44,671 bases of DNA from Candidatus Magnetaquicoccus inordinatus. Its GTDB lineage: Bacteria; Pseudomonadota; Magnetococcia; Magnetococcales; Magnetaquicoccaceae. The notes below the pieces were generated by a model. That model had not been told where the DNA came from and ran no database searches. It saw only the letters and a list, made by a program, of their open reading frames with translations. Position numbers and translations under genes: made by a program. Shown piece after piece: positions 1-9,155 of this stretch (positions are counted from its first letter, which is position 1; every line of letters begins with the position of its first letter). The stretch is taken from contig NZ_RXIU01000008.1 in NCBI RefSeq assembly GCF_004217665.1, positions 1 to 44,671 on the forward strand, read 5' to 3'.

Positions 1-495
1 TCTCAACCCAACGATTGGCGTTGCAAATGCCATAACGCTGACGGTCTTAGGATAGCTCGAGAGATCCCTCTTTTTGAGGAGATGGTCGTTGATGGCATTG
101 ACATTGGCCGCAATTGCCAAGATTCCACCGGTGCTGTGAGTGATGATTAGCACATTTTTATAACCATTAACCTTTAGCTTCCTCAGATGATCCATAAAAC
201 GGAAGATATGATCAGGAACTCGAGTGGATGTATCCAGGCTGTTGTACTCAAAGCAACTGAAGTCAAAGAAAGAAACCGGTTCTAGAATTCTCATCAGATG
301 GCCATCACCGTTGCCACCAAACGCCTCACGGCAACTGCTGTGCCAGCCATGCACCGCAACGATGGCAGTTTGGTACACACGATATTTTGGAATAGCACTC
401 AAGCCATCGCTTGCGACGCACCCGGCGGTAACATTCGTAGGCTGCGCAATGATGAAGAGGATGGCAGCAATACCCGCAATCACACGACGTAACAC
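1..495 (-). CDS. Secreted alpha/beta hydrolase (lipase-like), partial, runs off left edge
   Basis: A reading frame of 165 codons without a stop enters from the left edge; it has a start but no end in the window. It starts with GTG at 495, preceded by GGAGGAAGGG at a good distance. The N-terminus (VLRRVIAGIAAILFIIAQ, then NVTAGC) is a signal peptide, with a Cys that could make it a lipoprotein, though the lipobox is not canonical. VAVHGWH looks like the beta-strand and oxyanion loop of alpha/beta hydrolases, and THSTGG fits the nucleophile elbow (Ser in a H-S-T-G-G context). The family assignment rests on these motifs; the substrate cannot be read. The catalytic acid and His would lie outside the window. 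Confidence 0.6.
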   Translation of the reverse strand, partial: MLRRVIAGIAAILFIIAQPTNVTAGCVASDGLSAIPKYRVYQTAIVAVHGWHSSCREAFGGNGDGHLMRILEPVSFFDFSCFEYNSLDTSTRVPDHIFRFMDHLRKLKVNGYKNVLIITHSTGGILAIAANVNAINDHLLKKRDLSSYPKTVSVMAFATPIVGLR

Positions 496-866
496 AGAAC
501 CCTTCCTCCATTCCGTCTATTGCTTGAGGAACCGTTTACCAAATAAAAAATTGTGATAACTTCGATATGTTTTTTCATAAATCGATGACCAGCGCATCCA
601 TTTCCATCCTCTTCACTATCACAGGACTTTATTTCCTCTACCCACTCACCGATCAAGCACAGCAATGAACCGTCCAGCATCTCCAGTCCCGTATCTACCT
701 CAAACGCCACCCGCCCGTCCGACGCGACAGTACACCACGCATGAAAACCTCTCGCTCGCCACCGGTGCGCCAGTTATGTCGCCGATGTACCACTCAAACG
801 CCTCTTGTCCAGTCAACGCGACGAGGAAACAACGACAGCATGTTCAGCCACATCGTTACCCACATC
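496..866. other. Intergenic stretch, no supported gene
   Basis: This stretch lies between the start of the hydrolase and the end of the decayed transposase. Short open frames exist on both strands, but none has a plausible ribosome site or recognisable protein pattern. It should hold the promoter of the hydrolase and the downstream end of the insertion sequence; I could not identify either with certainty. Confidence 0.4.
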
Positions 867-2240
867 TCAGACGCTCATCTCCTTCTGGCACTGTATGGCC
901 AAGGCGAAGTCATGAACCCTCTGTAACCCTATCCAAAGAGTTTTCGGTCCCGGAAAGCCATCCCCTTTTCGCCCGATGAAACCGCCAAATCCAGCAATGA
1001 CCCGAATCATTTCGTTCAAGGTGGGTGGTTGATTCTGGACGATCTTGCGCCTTGCCACGACACAAGCTGCTTTCCATTCCTCGTCATCAAAAACTACGCT
1101 ACACGGCAGCTCCGGACACTCCTTGCCCAGTGTAGTCAGGAACAAAATGCGCCAAGCGATGATCATGTACAGAGCAATGGCTGCCTCTATTCTCTCTATC
1201 ATGCTCAAGCTGTAACTTTTCGATTTTACATCCGTCTTTCAGAATCCTGAAAAAAATTTCTACTTGCCATCTGACCATGTACCACTGGAGAATCTCCTCG
1301 GCCTGTTCTGCCGTTTCAACATGAACGCCGGACAACAACAGCCACTCAATGGGATCCTCTCCGGCGGGTGGCGTTTCCTCAGATGCCAAAAGAGCCGTGA
1401 TTTCCACAGGGGCAAATTTTTTCCCTGTCCGTCTTGGCGGATTCAAGACAACCCGTGCAACCCGTAACGTTTGCACCACATGACGCTTTTTGCGTCCCCT
1501 GGCGGGTGCCAAGTCAAATTCAACGTGACTGATTTCAGGGGCATTTTCCACAACGGTCTTCAGTTTCTGACCATCAATGGTATTTCGATCATCACGGAAC
1601 CTGATCAACCAATCAGCCGCCAGTTCATCACGCCGAAGAAACTCCTCCCGTTCGAAGAAGATGTCGTAAATATCACCCTCCCGGTCAGCGAGGTAAATCA
1701 ACCGTGTTTCCGGCATCTTTTTCTGACGTTCACTGGTCCTCTGGTACCCTCCAGCCAACGGATGCTTTCTTTCCCCCCTATTGGAGCATTTGAGGAAACA
1801 CGACTTTTGCCAAGGCTGCCAGGTTCTCTTGAGTACATCCAGGCATCAAATACACCAAGAGATAACCGGTCTTGAGTCACTGCCAGGGTCGGGTGAAGAT
1901 AAAGCCCTTTCCGTGCCTCGTAGTTGAGGGGACCGAGACCCTCAATGTCATTCTTGCCTGTGTAGTCCAACTCGGTGGTGTCCTGGATGCAAAGCACGAC
2001 AGACTGCTGTCGCATCCGTTCCTCCGTACTGGCATAGTGCGGTTCCAGGATTTTTTGCGCATCCACCTTCTCGTTGCTCAACAATCGATAGGCCGCCTTG
2101 ATTTCTCGATATCCGCCGCAGGCGACAGGAATGCTGGCAGATGGGTTGCTGCCCAATTTTTCCAGCAAACGGCGGGCTCTTCGGTTAAGACGCTGGTCAC
2201 CCAAATCGATGTCTTGAAGCTCTTCTGTCAAAGAAACCAT
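867..2240 (-). pseudogene. IS4-family DDE transposase broken by two frameshifts
   Basis: Three consecutive minus-strand frames together give one transposase of the IS4 family (Tn5-like N-terminal domain). Frame one (2240 to about 1750) has the N-terminal DNA-binding region and CIQDTTELD with the first catalytic Asp. Frame two (about 1750 to 1200) has YLADREGDIYD with the second Asp, and the YREK signature WYMVRWQVEIFFRILK with the catalytic Glu. Frame three (about 1200 to 867) has the C-terminal helix and GGFIGRKGDGFPGPKTLW. The joins are clear: RWLEG in frame one continues as GYQRTSER in frame two, and LEH in frame two continues as IERIEAAIALYM in frame three. The gene cannot make a full protein unless the shifts are sequencing errors. 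Confidence 0.88.
867..2240 (-). mobile_element. IS4-family insertion sequence remnant (outer ends not located)
   Basis: The element is defined by its transposase. I searched both flanks by eye for terminal inverted repeats and a target duplication and did not find a convincing pair, so only the coding part is marked. Confidence 0.6.
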
Positions 2241-2893
2241 GGTTAAATCCTCATTTTTGAATGAACTTAACCACGATGCTACACTCGACTACATATTATC
2301 GCAACCAAGAACGGGTGTCGTCTCATTCAGCTCATATCAGCAAACTGCTAATGATGGATAGATTTACGTGCTCCCCCGCTTCGCTTGGTTTGCAGAGATG
2401 TGGGTAACGATGTGATGTTCAGCCGGGTGTACCACCAGCAAGTAAAATGCCTTTTGTCGGTGTTCCACGCCACTGAAAACAACGATAACGAATACAGCAT
2501 AACCAGTGCCGGTGATTTTATCAGAAGAAACAAACCGATGTAAAACAAAAAAAAACAGTGATCCAAAAAAACCGGACTCCGTTTCAACTCCCGCCACCCT
2601 ACCAACATCCAGCCGACGAAAAGCTGTTGACTCCATTCCAACTCCCGTCACCCAAGGAGGCCGAACTGCAAAATTTGCATGTTGTGGATAAGTCAAACAA
2701 GATGCCAATTTCATTCAAAATAGTGAAGTCTAAAAACCTGTTGACCTTCAAGGCCGAAGTCAACAGGTTTCGGAGAATATGGCGGCGTGGAGAAGAGAAG
2801 GGGCGGTTTCCGGGGAAACAGTCGCAAAAACCAGCCGACCACCCCACAAAGCCACCCGCGCTAACCTTTGGAAACATTGGCGTTTTTTATCAC
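2241..2893. other. Intergenic stretch without a supported gene
   Basis: Open frames here are short and overlap on both strands without a ribosome site or protein-like composition. Two similar short stretches, CAACTCCCG(C/T)CACCC near 2585 and 2640, are the only local repetition noticed. Confidence 0.4.
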
Positions 2894-2917
2894 AAAAAAG
2901 CCGCCTTTGCGGGCGGC
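2894..2917 (-). terminator. Rho-independent terminator (minus strand)
   Basis: On the minus strand the sequence reads GCCGCC, a six-base loop, GGCGGC, then TTTTTTGTG: a perfect six-base-pair GC stem followed by a run of six T. It lies about 300 bases downstream of the Rpn-type nuclease and could end that transcript. Confidence 0.65.
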
Positions 2918-3226
2918 CATTTTGTGAAGAACGACTTTCAAAACTTAAATGGTGGAGCAAGTTTCCGAACGTCGAACTTTTTCTCCACCACTTTGCTGCA
3001 GCGCAGCAGGAGAACGTTTCGACGCCATCTTGGTTAGCCAAGTGATGTGCGGTTTTGAATCAACTTAATATTCAATGACTTCCAAGAAGCCGTCGAAATT
3101 TCGGCAGATCCTCACGACACACCTTCGGACTCTCTTCCGATAGTCACTTGAGTACCAAGATTGACTTCGGAATTCTCTATTGCAGATTTTGCATATAAAA
3201 GAGAGAATGCGGATTCTTCGCCACCT

Positions 3227-4153
3227 TTACGACGGGTCCGCCAGCACGCTCTCCAACGTCGGTGCGTCCAGGATTCGGAGGCTCCAATTTTCCAAAGTGG
3301 CTAGCTCAGCATCGGCAATTTTCTGGCTGGCCCATGGTGGTAGATCGCCGAAGCGATGTTGAAGGAGACGGGTCAGAACGGCTGCCTCACCCTCATGACG
3401 GCCTTTGCGCTCACCTGCCAGTTCGCCATCCATCCTCTCTTGCAGAAACAACGGTCGCAACACATCATTTTCCATCACATTGAACGTAAGAGCCATTTTT
3501 TCAGCCTCCCTTTTGACTTCTGTTTCCAACCGACGCAACCGAGACAGAATCACCAGCTTTGTCAATGCATCCGCTCTGGCCTTGTCCGGCAACTCACTGA
3601 TTCGATATAAAATTTCTCGAATGGTTTCATTCTGGTCACTCATCCGGCAGAGAATGGCCAGGATGTTTTCCTCCAAGTGAGGACTGGCCATCAACTCCCG
3701 ACAGTCAATGTCGCGAATATCGACAAGGTCATATTGAAACGATAGCCGCTCCTCCTCGATCCCCACCTGCTGATTCCATCTTGTATCCCCGACATAAAGC
3801 AACTTCTGGCGAAGTATCTTATCTGGATACTGTTGCCGTATGAACGTGTGGTACATCAGCATCCGCCAATCCATCTCCTCGGGTTTGCTGTTCAATTCCA
3901 CATGGACTATTGAGCCATCCTCCATCAGAAAAACCAAATCAGGCACCCGTTTCTGGGTTGACGCAAACTCAACTGGTAAGATTGCGACAGCCTGCTGCCC
4001 AACCAGCACATGCAGCAGTCGCTGCGGTGGCTGTTTGAACAGATCCTTGAAGGTGGTATCGTACTGCGACCTGTTTTTATCTTTATCTTCCACTATGTTC
4101 CCAGTCAAATTCAGATATCGCGCAGGCCAGAGATAGCCATCTTGATCAGTCAA
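3227..4153 (-). CDS. Rpn-family PD-(D/E)XK nuclease / DUF4351 protein
   Basis: 308 residues. YDTTFKDLF near the N-terminus and PDLVFLMEDGSIVHVELNSK in the middle match the Rpn (recombination-promoting nuclease, formerly transposase_31) family, where the Asp and Glu belong to the nuclease core. The C-terminal part (HEGEAAVLTRLLQHRFGDLP, then LENWSLRILDAPTLESVL) is the usual DUF4351 tail. Such genes are common, often multi-copy, mobile-associated genes. The start is uncertain: the frame opens with TTG at 4153, where the upstream fragment's stop overlaps it (TTGA), while GTG at 4093 (GGGA five to six bases upstream) would begin closer to the conserved core. Confidence 0.85.
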   Translation of the reverse strand: MTDQDGYLWPARYLNLTGNIVEDKDKNRSQYDTTFKDLFKQPPQRLLHVLVGQQAVAILPVEFASTQKRVPDLVFLMEDGSIVHVELNSKPEEMDWRMLMYHTFIRQQYPDKILRQKLLYVGDTRWNQQVGIEEERLSFQYDLVDIRDIDCRELMASPHLEENILAILCRMSDQNETIREILYRISELPDKARADALTKLVILSRLRRLETEVKREAEKMALTFNVMENDVLRPLFLQERMDGELAGERKGRHEGEAAVLTRLLQHRFGDLPPWASQKIADAELATLENWSLRILDAPTLESVLADPS

Positions 4154-4417
4154 ACACGCTCGAGCAGGACACTCCCGCCAACACGGTCGTTGCCAAAATC
4201 GATGCGCAGGTCAAAATCTGACAACGCCCTCTGGTCATCATGGTAAAAAGCCAGACGTCAGGAGCAGTGTATCCGGTTGATACGCGGAATGCCACTCGAA
4301 TTCCGCACAGGCTTCACCCACAAGCATCCCATTCCTGAAATTTATGGAAGTGCGACGGAGCAGAACGATGCCACAAATGGGATGGCAAATCTCCCTGACC
4401 CGGAACCTATAACGGCG
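4150..4417 (-). pseudogene. Degraded coding fragment upstream of the Rpn gene
   Basis: On the minus strand one frame stays open from 4417 to about 4245 (contains GIVLLRRTSINFRNGMLVGE and FEWHSAYQPDTLL). A second frame, one base shifted, then continues with FYHDDQRALSDFDLRIDFGN to a TGA whose bases overlap the TTG start of the Rpn gene. Composition is protein-like and the overlap suggests former translational coupling. I recognise no family, no start codon is convincing, and chance cannot be excluded. Confidence 0.3.
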
Positions 4418-4478
4418 TCATGACAGAGGAGGCACAACACAGCAGGAACCCGGTCAAAACAGCGTCCGATGAACAAAA

Positions 4479-4820
4479 TCACCCTCTGAACATGAAATAG
4501 ACCGCCCCCATCAAACATAAACCAGCCCAGACAAAATCCAGTTTGACTGCATTTCCCATGTAGAATACAGAGAAGGGCACAAAAACAACCAGAGCAATCA
4601 CTTCCTGTATTATTTTCAGTTGCGGCAAGGTAAGAGATCCAAACCCGATCCGATTAGCCGGAACTTGCAGCAGGTACTCAAAAAGGGCCACTCCCCAACT
4701 GATTACCGCAGCAATCAACCAGTAGCGATCTTCCAAATGCTTCAGATGCGCATACCAAGCAAACGTCATAAAGACGTTGGACAAGGTAAGCAGAATAACT
4801 GTTTGCAAAACTGGTGACAT
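4479..4820 (-). CDS. DUF486 / DMT-like small membrane protein
   Basis: 113 residues with four hydrophobic segments. VFMTFAWYAHLKH near the N-terminus, then AVISWGVALFEYLLQVPANRIGFG and LPQLKIIQEVI, are typical of the DUF486 family, small four-helix membrane proteins related to the drug/metabolite transporter fold. No substrate is established for the family. The gene starts with ATG at 4820. It stands apart from its neighbours by about 150 bases on the upstream side and has its own possible promoter, so it is probably not part of the signalling operon. Confidence 0.85.
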   Translation of the reverse strand: MSPVLQTVILLTLSNVFMTFAWYAHLKHLEDRYWLIAAVISWGVALFEYLLQVPANRIGFGSLTLPQLKIIQEVIALVVFVPFSVFYMGNAVKLDFVWAGLCLMGAVYFMFRG

Positions 4821-4886
4821 TTACACAGACACTCCATTCACCAAGCCAGAATAATCAGGTATCCGGCACTGAGCAGACTCGCGAAT

Positions 4887-4916
4887 TGTATACATATTTC
4901 AGAAACCAAAGCACAA
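4887..4916 (-). promoter_or_regulatory. Possible sigma70-like promoter for the DUF486 gene
   Basis: On the minus strand TTGTGC (4916-4911) and TATACA (4892-4887) are 18 bases apart, about 65 bases upstream of the DUF486 start. The -10 is good and the -35 is modest. Confidence 0.35.
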
Positions 4917-4972
4917 CATACCAACAACAAAAAAGCAAACAGACAAACACCAGTACACTAAAAAGTTGATGA

Positions 4973-6316
4973 CTATGTTACATCCGTTTCTTTAACAATC
5001 AATTTTGCAATTTCTTCATTGAGTTTCTGCCTGAACGCTTGAAATGCCTTGCGAACATCTTCCCAATCATCTGCCTCAATCAGTCCGTATAACCGCAAGG
5101 CTTGTGTTGCAACACGCACCGCACTCACCTCGGATAGGCGTGATCTCATCCACAAAGCCTCCTGCAGTGCGGATTCACTGTTCTGTAACTCAACAGCTCG
5201 GCTTAGGCTTTCCATGTGTTGTGAAAACTCAAACAAAAATATTGGCAACTGATCCGGCACTGTCTGCTGACTTTCTTCTGTTGTCGGCATCGTGACAATA
5301 CGGTGTTCATCTGTCTCATGCGCACCATCAGTCAGCAATTCGGCTTCTGCAACAGACCGCATCGCACCCGATTCCCCAGGTACACCCACACAATGTTCCC
5401 CAATGGGAACAACAATGGTGACCTCCGTCCATCCGTCATCGGAAGAGTTCATCTGGATTGTGCCGCCCATTGTTTCCACAATAAGCTTGGCGGAATAGGT
5501 ACCCAGTCCTGTTCCAGATGACTTGCCAGACGTGGCATATTTCTCAAAGAAGCTGCCTCGGATCTCCTTTGGCACAGCACCCTGGTTGCGGATCCTGACC
5601 ACTCCTCTATCCTCTTGCCCTTCCATATCGATGGTCACGACCCCTCCTTCGGGGGATGCCTCAAGGGCATTCTTGATCAAATTGGCCAGCATGGAGTAAC
5701 AAAGCACCTCTTCTCCACGGATGAAGAACGAGTTGCTTGCCACAACAGGCTTACCTTGAATCCTTGTCTCCAGAATCAGTCGATTGCCAGCAATCAATGC
5801 CGTTGCATCATTCCTGACACTCTGAATAATCGGCAGCAAATCGATCTCCACCACATCCAGTTGGTAGATACCTTGTTCCATACGATACAGGCCCAGCGAA
5901 AGGTTGATCATGTGCAAAACAGTTACACCCGACTTGCGTATCGTCTTGACATGCTTTTCCTGTTCGGCAGAGAGGGTGGTACTCAGGAGAAGGTCTGCAA
6001 AACCAATGACACCGTTCAATGGGGATTTCATATCGTGACGAGTGATCAGTTCGACATCCTGCTTTAATTTTTCTGCCTCGATGAGTGCCCTGTACTGGCG
6101 CTCCAGAGTCTCGTTTGCCTGAAGTAAATTTTCCTTGTATTCATTGAGCTGTCGTTCCGACTCGACCAATTGGCGGACAAGTTCTACCAGCAACTGGTCA
6201 TTGATTCGTCTCTCTGCCAACTTTGCCCGTTGTTCAACCAACAATAGTAGAACCCGGTCAAGCAGGGGATCCGCCCGATTGGCGCAGTCCATCAACAGGG
6301 TGTGCAGTTCAAGCAC
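4973..6316 (-). CDS. Histidine kinase with degenerate C-terminal Hpt-like domain
   Basis: About 447 residues. A coiled-coil N-terminus leads into the HisKA domain with phospho-acceptor His in ITRHDMKSPLNGVIGF. The ATPase domain follows, with N-box NLIKNALEASPEGG and glycine-rich GTGLGTYSAKLIVE. The last about 90 residues resemble the C-terminal domain of the large hybrid kinase at 13607-16621 (shared RVxxQAxRLxGxxExxxW pattern), but the position of its His is Leu here. No membrane segment is seen, so it is probably cytosolic and takes input from a partner. I chose GTG at 6316 because GGAG precedes it and it overlaps the ODP gene end only slightly; ATG at 6352 or 6292 is possible. The upstream oxygen-sensor-like protein is the obvious partner. 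Confidence 0.85.
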   Translation of the reverse strand: MLELHTLLMDCANRADPLLDRVLLLLVEQRAKLAERRINDQLLVELVRQLVESERQLNEYKENLLQANETLERQYRALIEAEKLKQDVELITRHDMKSPLNGVIGFADLLLSTTLSAEQEKHVKTIRKSGVTVLHMINLSLGLYRMEQGIYQLDVVEIDLLPIIQSVRNDATALIAGNRLILETRIQGKPVVASNSFFIRGEEVLCYSMLANLIKNALEASPEGGVVTIDMEGQEDRGVVRIRNQGAVPKEIRGSFFEKYATSGKSSGTGLGTYSAKLIVETMGGTIQMNSSDDGWTEVTIVVPIGEHCVGVPGESGAMRSVAEAELLTDGAHETDEHRIVTMPTTEESQQTVPDQLPIFLFEFSQHMESLSRAVELQNSESALQEALWMRSRLSEVSAVRVATQALRLYGLIEADDWEDVRKAFQAFRQKLNEEIAKLIVKETDVT

Positions 6317-7166
6317 GCGCCATCTCCAGAAGAACACCATCAATCCCCACATCCTCCAAATTAATCAAAATCTGGATTGTCTTGGCAATATCTTCCCGTT
6401 TGCACAGAATGGAACCATGTTGAGAAGCGATGATACGGGGATTGAGTACCTGCACTGCCGCAAGGGCGAAACGCAAAGCGGCATTGGAGGGCATCACCTG
6501 CCGATGGAACTGAACAATCCCGAAAAAGGGACACGAAGAACCGACTGTCTGACAAACCATCTTGCAGTCTGACGGAACAGCTTGATTGCATGCATGACAG
6601 CGGCGATCCACCTCCATGAAGAGTTGCCAGCCAGAACAGTGTGAGAGACTGCCAAAAAGATCACTGGAAAAAAGAATGCCCGTTTTTTCGTCATAGGTCA
6701 TAAAACTTCCCGCCGCATGGGCGTAGGGCGTTGGAATAAAACGAACTCTTCGCCCTGATTTCAACACCAATTGCAGAGCCATTTTATCAATGCAATGCAG
6801 TTCCGACCGGCAACCGTAGTGACTGATAAATGGATTGTTCTCACCCTTGGAGATCACTTTCAGATCTGCACGACCAATCATCTCTTCCAGATTGGGAAGA
6901 CTGCCACACAGATCAGGATCATAATGGTGGTAAACAAGATGGGAAATCGATCCAGGCGATACACCTGCCTGTAATATCTTCCGCATGACCGTACTGAAAT
7001 CCGGGCGACTGCCTCCATCAATGAGAACAGTTTCATCCCCATCAACAATCAAGTACGGATTGCACGAAAACCCACCCCCGGCATCATTATAACCGACCCA
7101 ATATACCCCATCAGCCAATGGGATTGGACGATCATGAGACACTTTTTCGCCAATCATATCTTTCAT
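6309..7166 (-). CDS. ODP-type metallo-beta-lactamase-fold diiron protein (oxygen/NO sensor-like)
   Basis: About 285 residues, without the flavodoxin domain of full flavodiiron proteins. The metal site can be followed: HHYDPDLCGSLP matches the flavodiiron pattern HxExDHxG with Glu changed to Asp and the second His to Leu; later ligands are His in PYAHAAGSF, Asp in LFSSDLFG and His in ASQHGSIL. A changed diiron site and missing flavodoxin domain are features of ODP proteins, which bind oxygen and pair with CheA or histidine kinases. The gene overlaps or abuts the histidine kinase downstream, supporting a sensor-kinase pair. Start is unclear: ATG at 7166 or 7205, neither with a strong ribosome site. 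Sensing oxygen is inference from the family. Confidence 0.8.
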   Translation of the reverse strand: MKDMIGEKVSHDRPIPLADGVYWVGYNDAGGGFSCNPYLIVDGDETVLIDGGSRPDFSTVMRKILQAGVSPGSISHLVYHHYDPDLCGSLPNLEEMIGRADLKVISKGENNPFISHYGCRSELHCIDKMALQLVLKSGRRVRFIPTPYAHAAGSFMTYDEKTGILFSSDLFGSLSHCSGWQLFMEVDRRCHACNQAVPSDCKMVCQTVGSSCPFFGIVQFHRQVMPSNAALRFALAAVQVLNPRIIASQHGSILCKREDIAKTIQILINLEDVGIDGVLLEMARA

Positions 7167-7287
7167 AAAATTATTACCAAAGAACGGACAATAACATGTA
7201 AACATCACCAATTTCGGACAACGATACCAGAACCTTACTGCATAAAACGACCAGTACCAGCAAGTCTTTCCACCTCAAAGCACCCCT

Positions 7288-8234
7288 TCATGGAAACCGA
7301 ATAGCAGGGGTGAGCATCTCACGGGCACCCTCGGCCTCGTGCCGGTTGCCTGCCCGTTGTTCCAACCATTCACTGGCCCGCTGCTGTCCTTTCGCGATCT
7401 GGGAACGGGTCATCTCTTTGGCAACTGTCTCACGCCATCGTTTGGCCAACCGATCCCTGTTGGAGGCGGCCAGATTGAGCCACATATAGGCGGTAACATA
7501 GTCTTTTGGCACTCCATACCCAAGAAAGTACATGGCTCCCAGGTTTCTTTGCGCTACGGTATGACCTTGTTCTCCGGCCTTGAGCCACCAATGGACAGCC
7601 AGTTTATCATCCTTGGCCACTCCCCGGCCCATTTGGTAACGGTCAGCAAGCTCCTCTTGGGCTTCGGCAATACCCTGTTGAGCCGCCTGTCGACACCAGA
7701 ACAACGCCTGCTTGGGATCCTTGGCGGTACCGATTCCCTTCTCCAGCATGACACAGATAACGGATATTGGGCTGTTTTCTCCCCCTGCGCGGCCGCCTTT
7801 TGCCACCACAGCACCGCTTTCTGATCACTTTTCTCACATCCGGTGCCATGATAATGCATATGGCCCAACCTGGTCTGTGCTCCTCCATGACCTTGTTCCG
7901 CAGCCTTCAGGTACCAGGAGCAGGCCAACGCACCATTTTTGGCAACCCCGTTGCCTGCAATATGGCGATTGGCCAATTCAAACTGGGCCTTGGCATAACC
8001 TTTGTTGGCGGAGCGATCAATCCATAGCAGCGCCAAACGATCATTGTTTGGAATAGTGCGCGTCAATGAATACATCATGCCCAGAATATACTGATAAACG
8101 GGATCACCTTCCTCAGCGAGTTTGTGCAAGGGGCCGAAGCTGCTCTCTTCCGCATGGCCAGCCGACGAGGGAACCACCCAAACGACGGACAGAACAAACA
8201 CTGCCAGGCAACGCTGAAACAAAAAACGCGGCAT
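7288..8234 (-). pseudogene. Secreted Sel1-repeat protein interrupted by a frameshift
   Basis: Two frames together encode one protein. The first (8234 to about 7760) has a signal peptide (MPRFLFQRCLAVFVLSVVW to AGHAEE) and Sel1-like repeats such as GYAKAQFELANRHIAGNGVA and GHGGAQTRLGHMHYHGTG. It ends within a repeat at AQGEKTAQYPLSV. The second frame resumes in the same repeat with VMLEKGIGTAKD and carries further repeats to the stop at 7288. The break lies at about 7750-7762. Sel1/TPR-like repeats act as protein-protein scaffolds, here in the periplasm. A sequencing error is possible, since the repeats on both sides are well kept. ATG at 8258 is an alternative start. Confidence 0.8.
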
Positions 8235-8241
8235 CTCCCAT

Positions 8242-9069
8242 TCAGTGCCCAAACACATTTACTGATGCGGCGACCGTTTCAGATTGCAGAAAGGCCAACT
8301 CGATACGTGTCAATAAATACAAGACCTCCCGTCCCAGATCTACCACATCGTTGTATACCGTCTCGGATGCACGGAAATTTTTCTTCCGCAAAAGACGAAC
8401 CGTCTCTTCTGCCTTGGCATGGAATTGATGGTGCTTTTCGTCCAACTCTTTAATGATCTTGATGATCGTTTCATCCTGACTCTTGACATCCTTGATCCAA
8501 ACACCCACAACACAGGATTCTGATGTCGACAATACGGCATCTTTTCCCCAGTGTTGGAACGCCCGCAACAGTTGCCTTGACCAGCGCAAATGCATCAATC
8601 TTGCATAACTCACATCCAGGACACCTCTTTTTTCAACATCCCCGTGTTCCGGGATATGTATATTGAACAAACGATGGATGAGACTCTTGACCGGATGTGC
8701 CGAAAAATCGCTCAATGGTTTATGTTCCAGATAATCCAGCTCCGCCTCGGTCACAAGATAGACGATATCACGGCTCAAACTGCGCAGTTGATTCATCTCT
8801 GCTTCGAGATTCTTCTGTTGGTCCGTAAAGATCAAGGCGACGAGACGATCGGCCGTATGGTGAAACGCCTCGTGAACCCTCACCAACTGTCGCACTGAAT
8901 CCAGGTGATACAGCTCCCTGATGCCATCACCATGAAGCCAGAGTCCCAGATCACAATCATTGCTGGTGCCCAGGTGAATCGTCTTCCGATGTTGCTGAAC
9001 CATCTCCTCCAATTCAGCTTCCCAAAGCACATGAGCAACACGAGCGGCACAGAAGTCAACTTGTTTCAT
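8242..9069 (-). CDS. Tandem CZB (chemoreceptor zinc-binding) domain protein
   Basis: 275 residues from ATG at 9069, which has AGGA seven bases upstream; ATG at 9156, overlapping the previous stop, is an alternative. Two copies of the CZB zinc site are visible. Copy one has His13 (VAHVLW), Cys39 (CDLGLWLHGDG), His66 and His70 (VHEAFH). Copy two has His (LMHLRW), Cys 26 residues later (SCVVGVW), then His 27 and 31 residues after the Cys (KHHQFH). These spacings match the 3His/1Cys site of known CZB proteins. CZB domains sense zinc or oxidants and usually sit on chemoreceptors or diguanylate cyclases; here there is no output domain, so the protein probably acts on a neighbouring kinase or regulator. 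Confidence 0.8.
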   Translation of the reverse strand: MKQVDFCAARVAHVLWEAELEEMVQQHRKTIHLGTSNDCDLGLWLHGDGIRELYHLDSVRQLVRVHEAFHHTADRLVALIFTDQQKNLEAEMNQLRSLSRDIVYLVTEAELDYLEHKPLSDFSAHPVKSLIHRLFNIHIPEHGDVEKRGVLDVSYARLMHLRWSRQLLRAFQHWGKDAVLSTSESCVVGVWIKDVKSQDETIIKIIKELDEKHHQFHAKAEETVRLLRKKNFRASETVYNDVVDLGREVLYLLTRIELAFLQSETVAASVNVFGH

Positions 9070-9155
9070 GATATATTCCTGACCAATATGTAACCACACA
9101 TCATCCTGTTTGATTCGACAGCATCCAGCAAGCAAACCCCTGTCCCAGCCAAGCA

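Noticed and set aside
2558-3037. 159-codon plus-strand frame spanning the terminator
   Set aside because: It crosses the minus-strand hairpin and T-run, has no ribosome site and no recognisable motif.
7261-7320. Possible terminator after the Sel1 gene (CACCCC/GGGGTG)
   Set aside because: The loop is about 20 bases and there is no T-run, so it is not a convincing rho-independent terminator.
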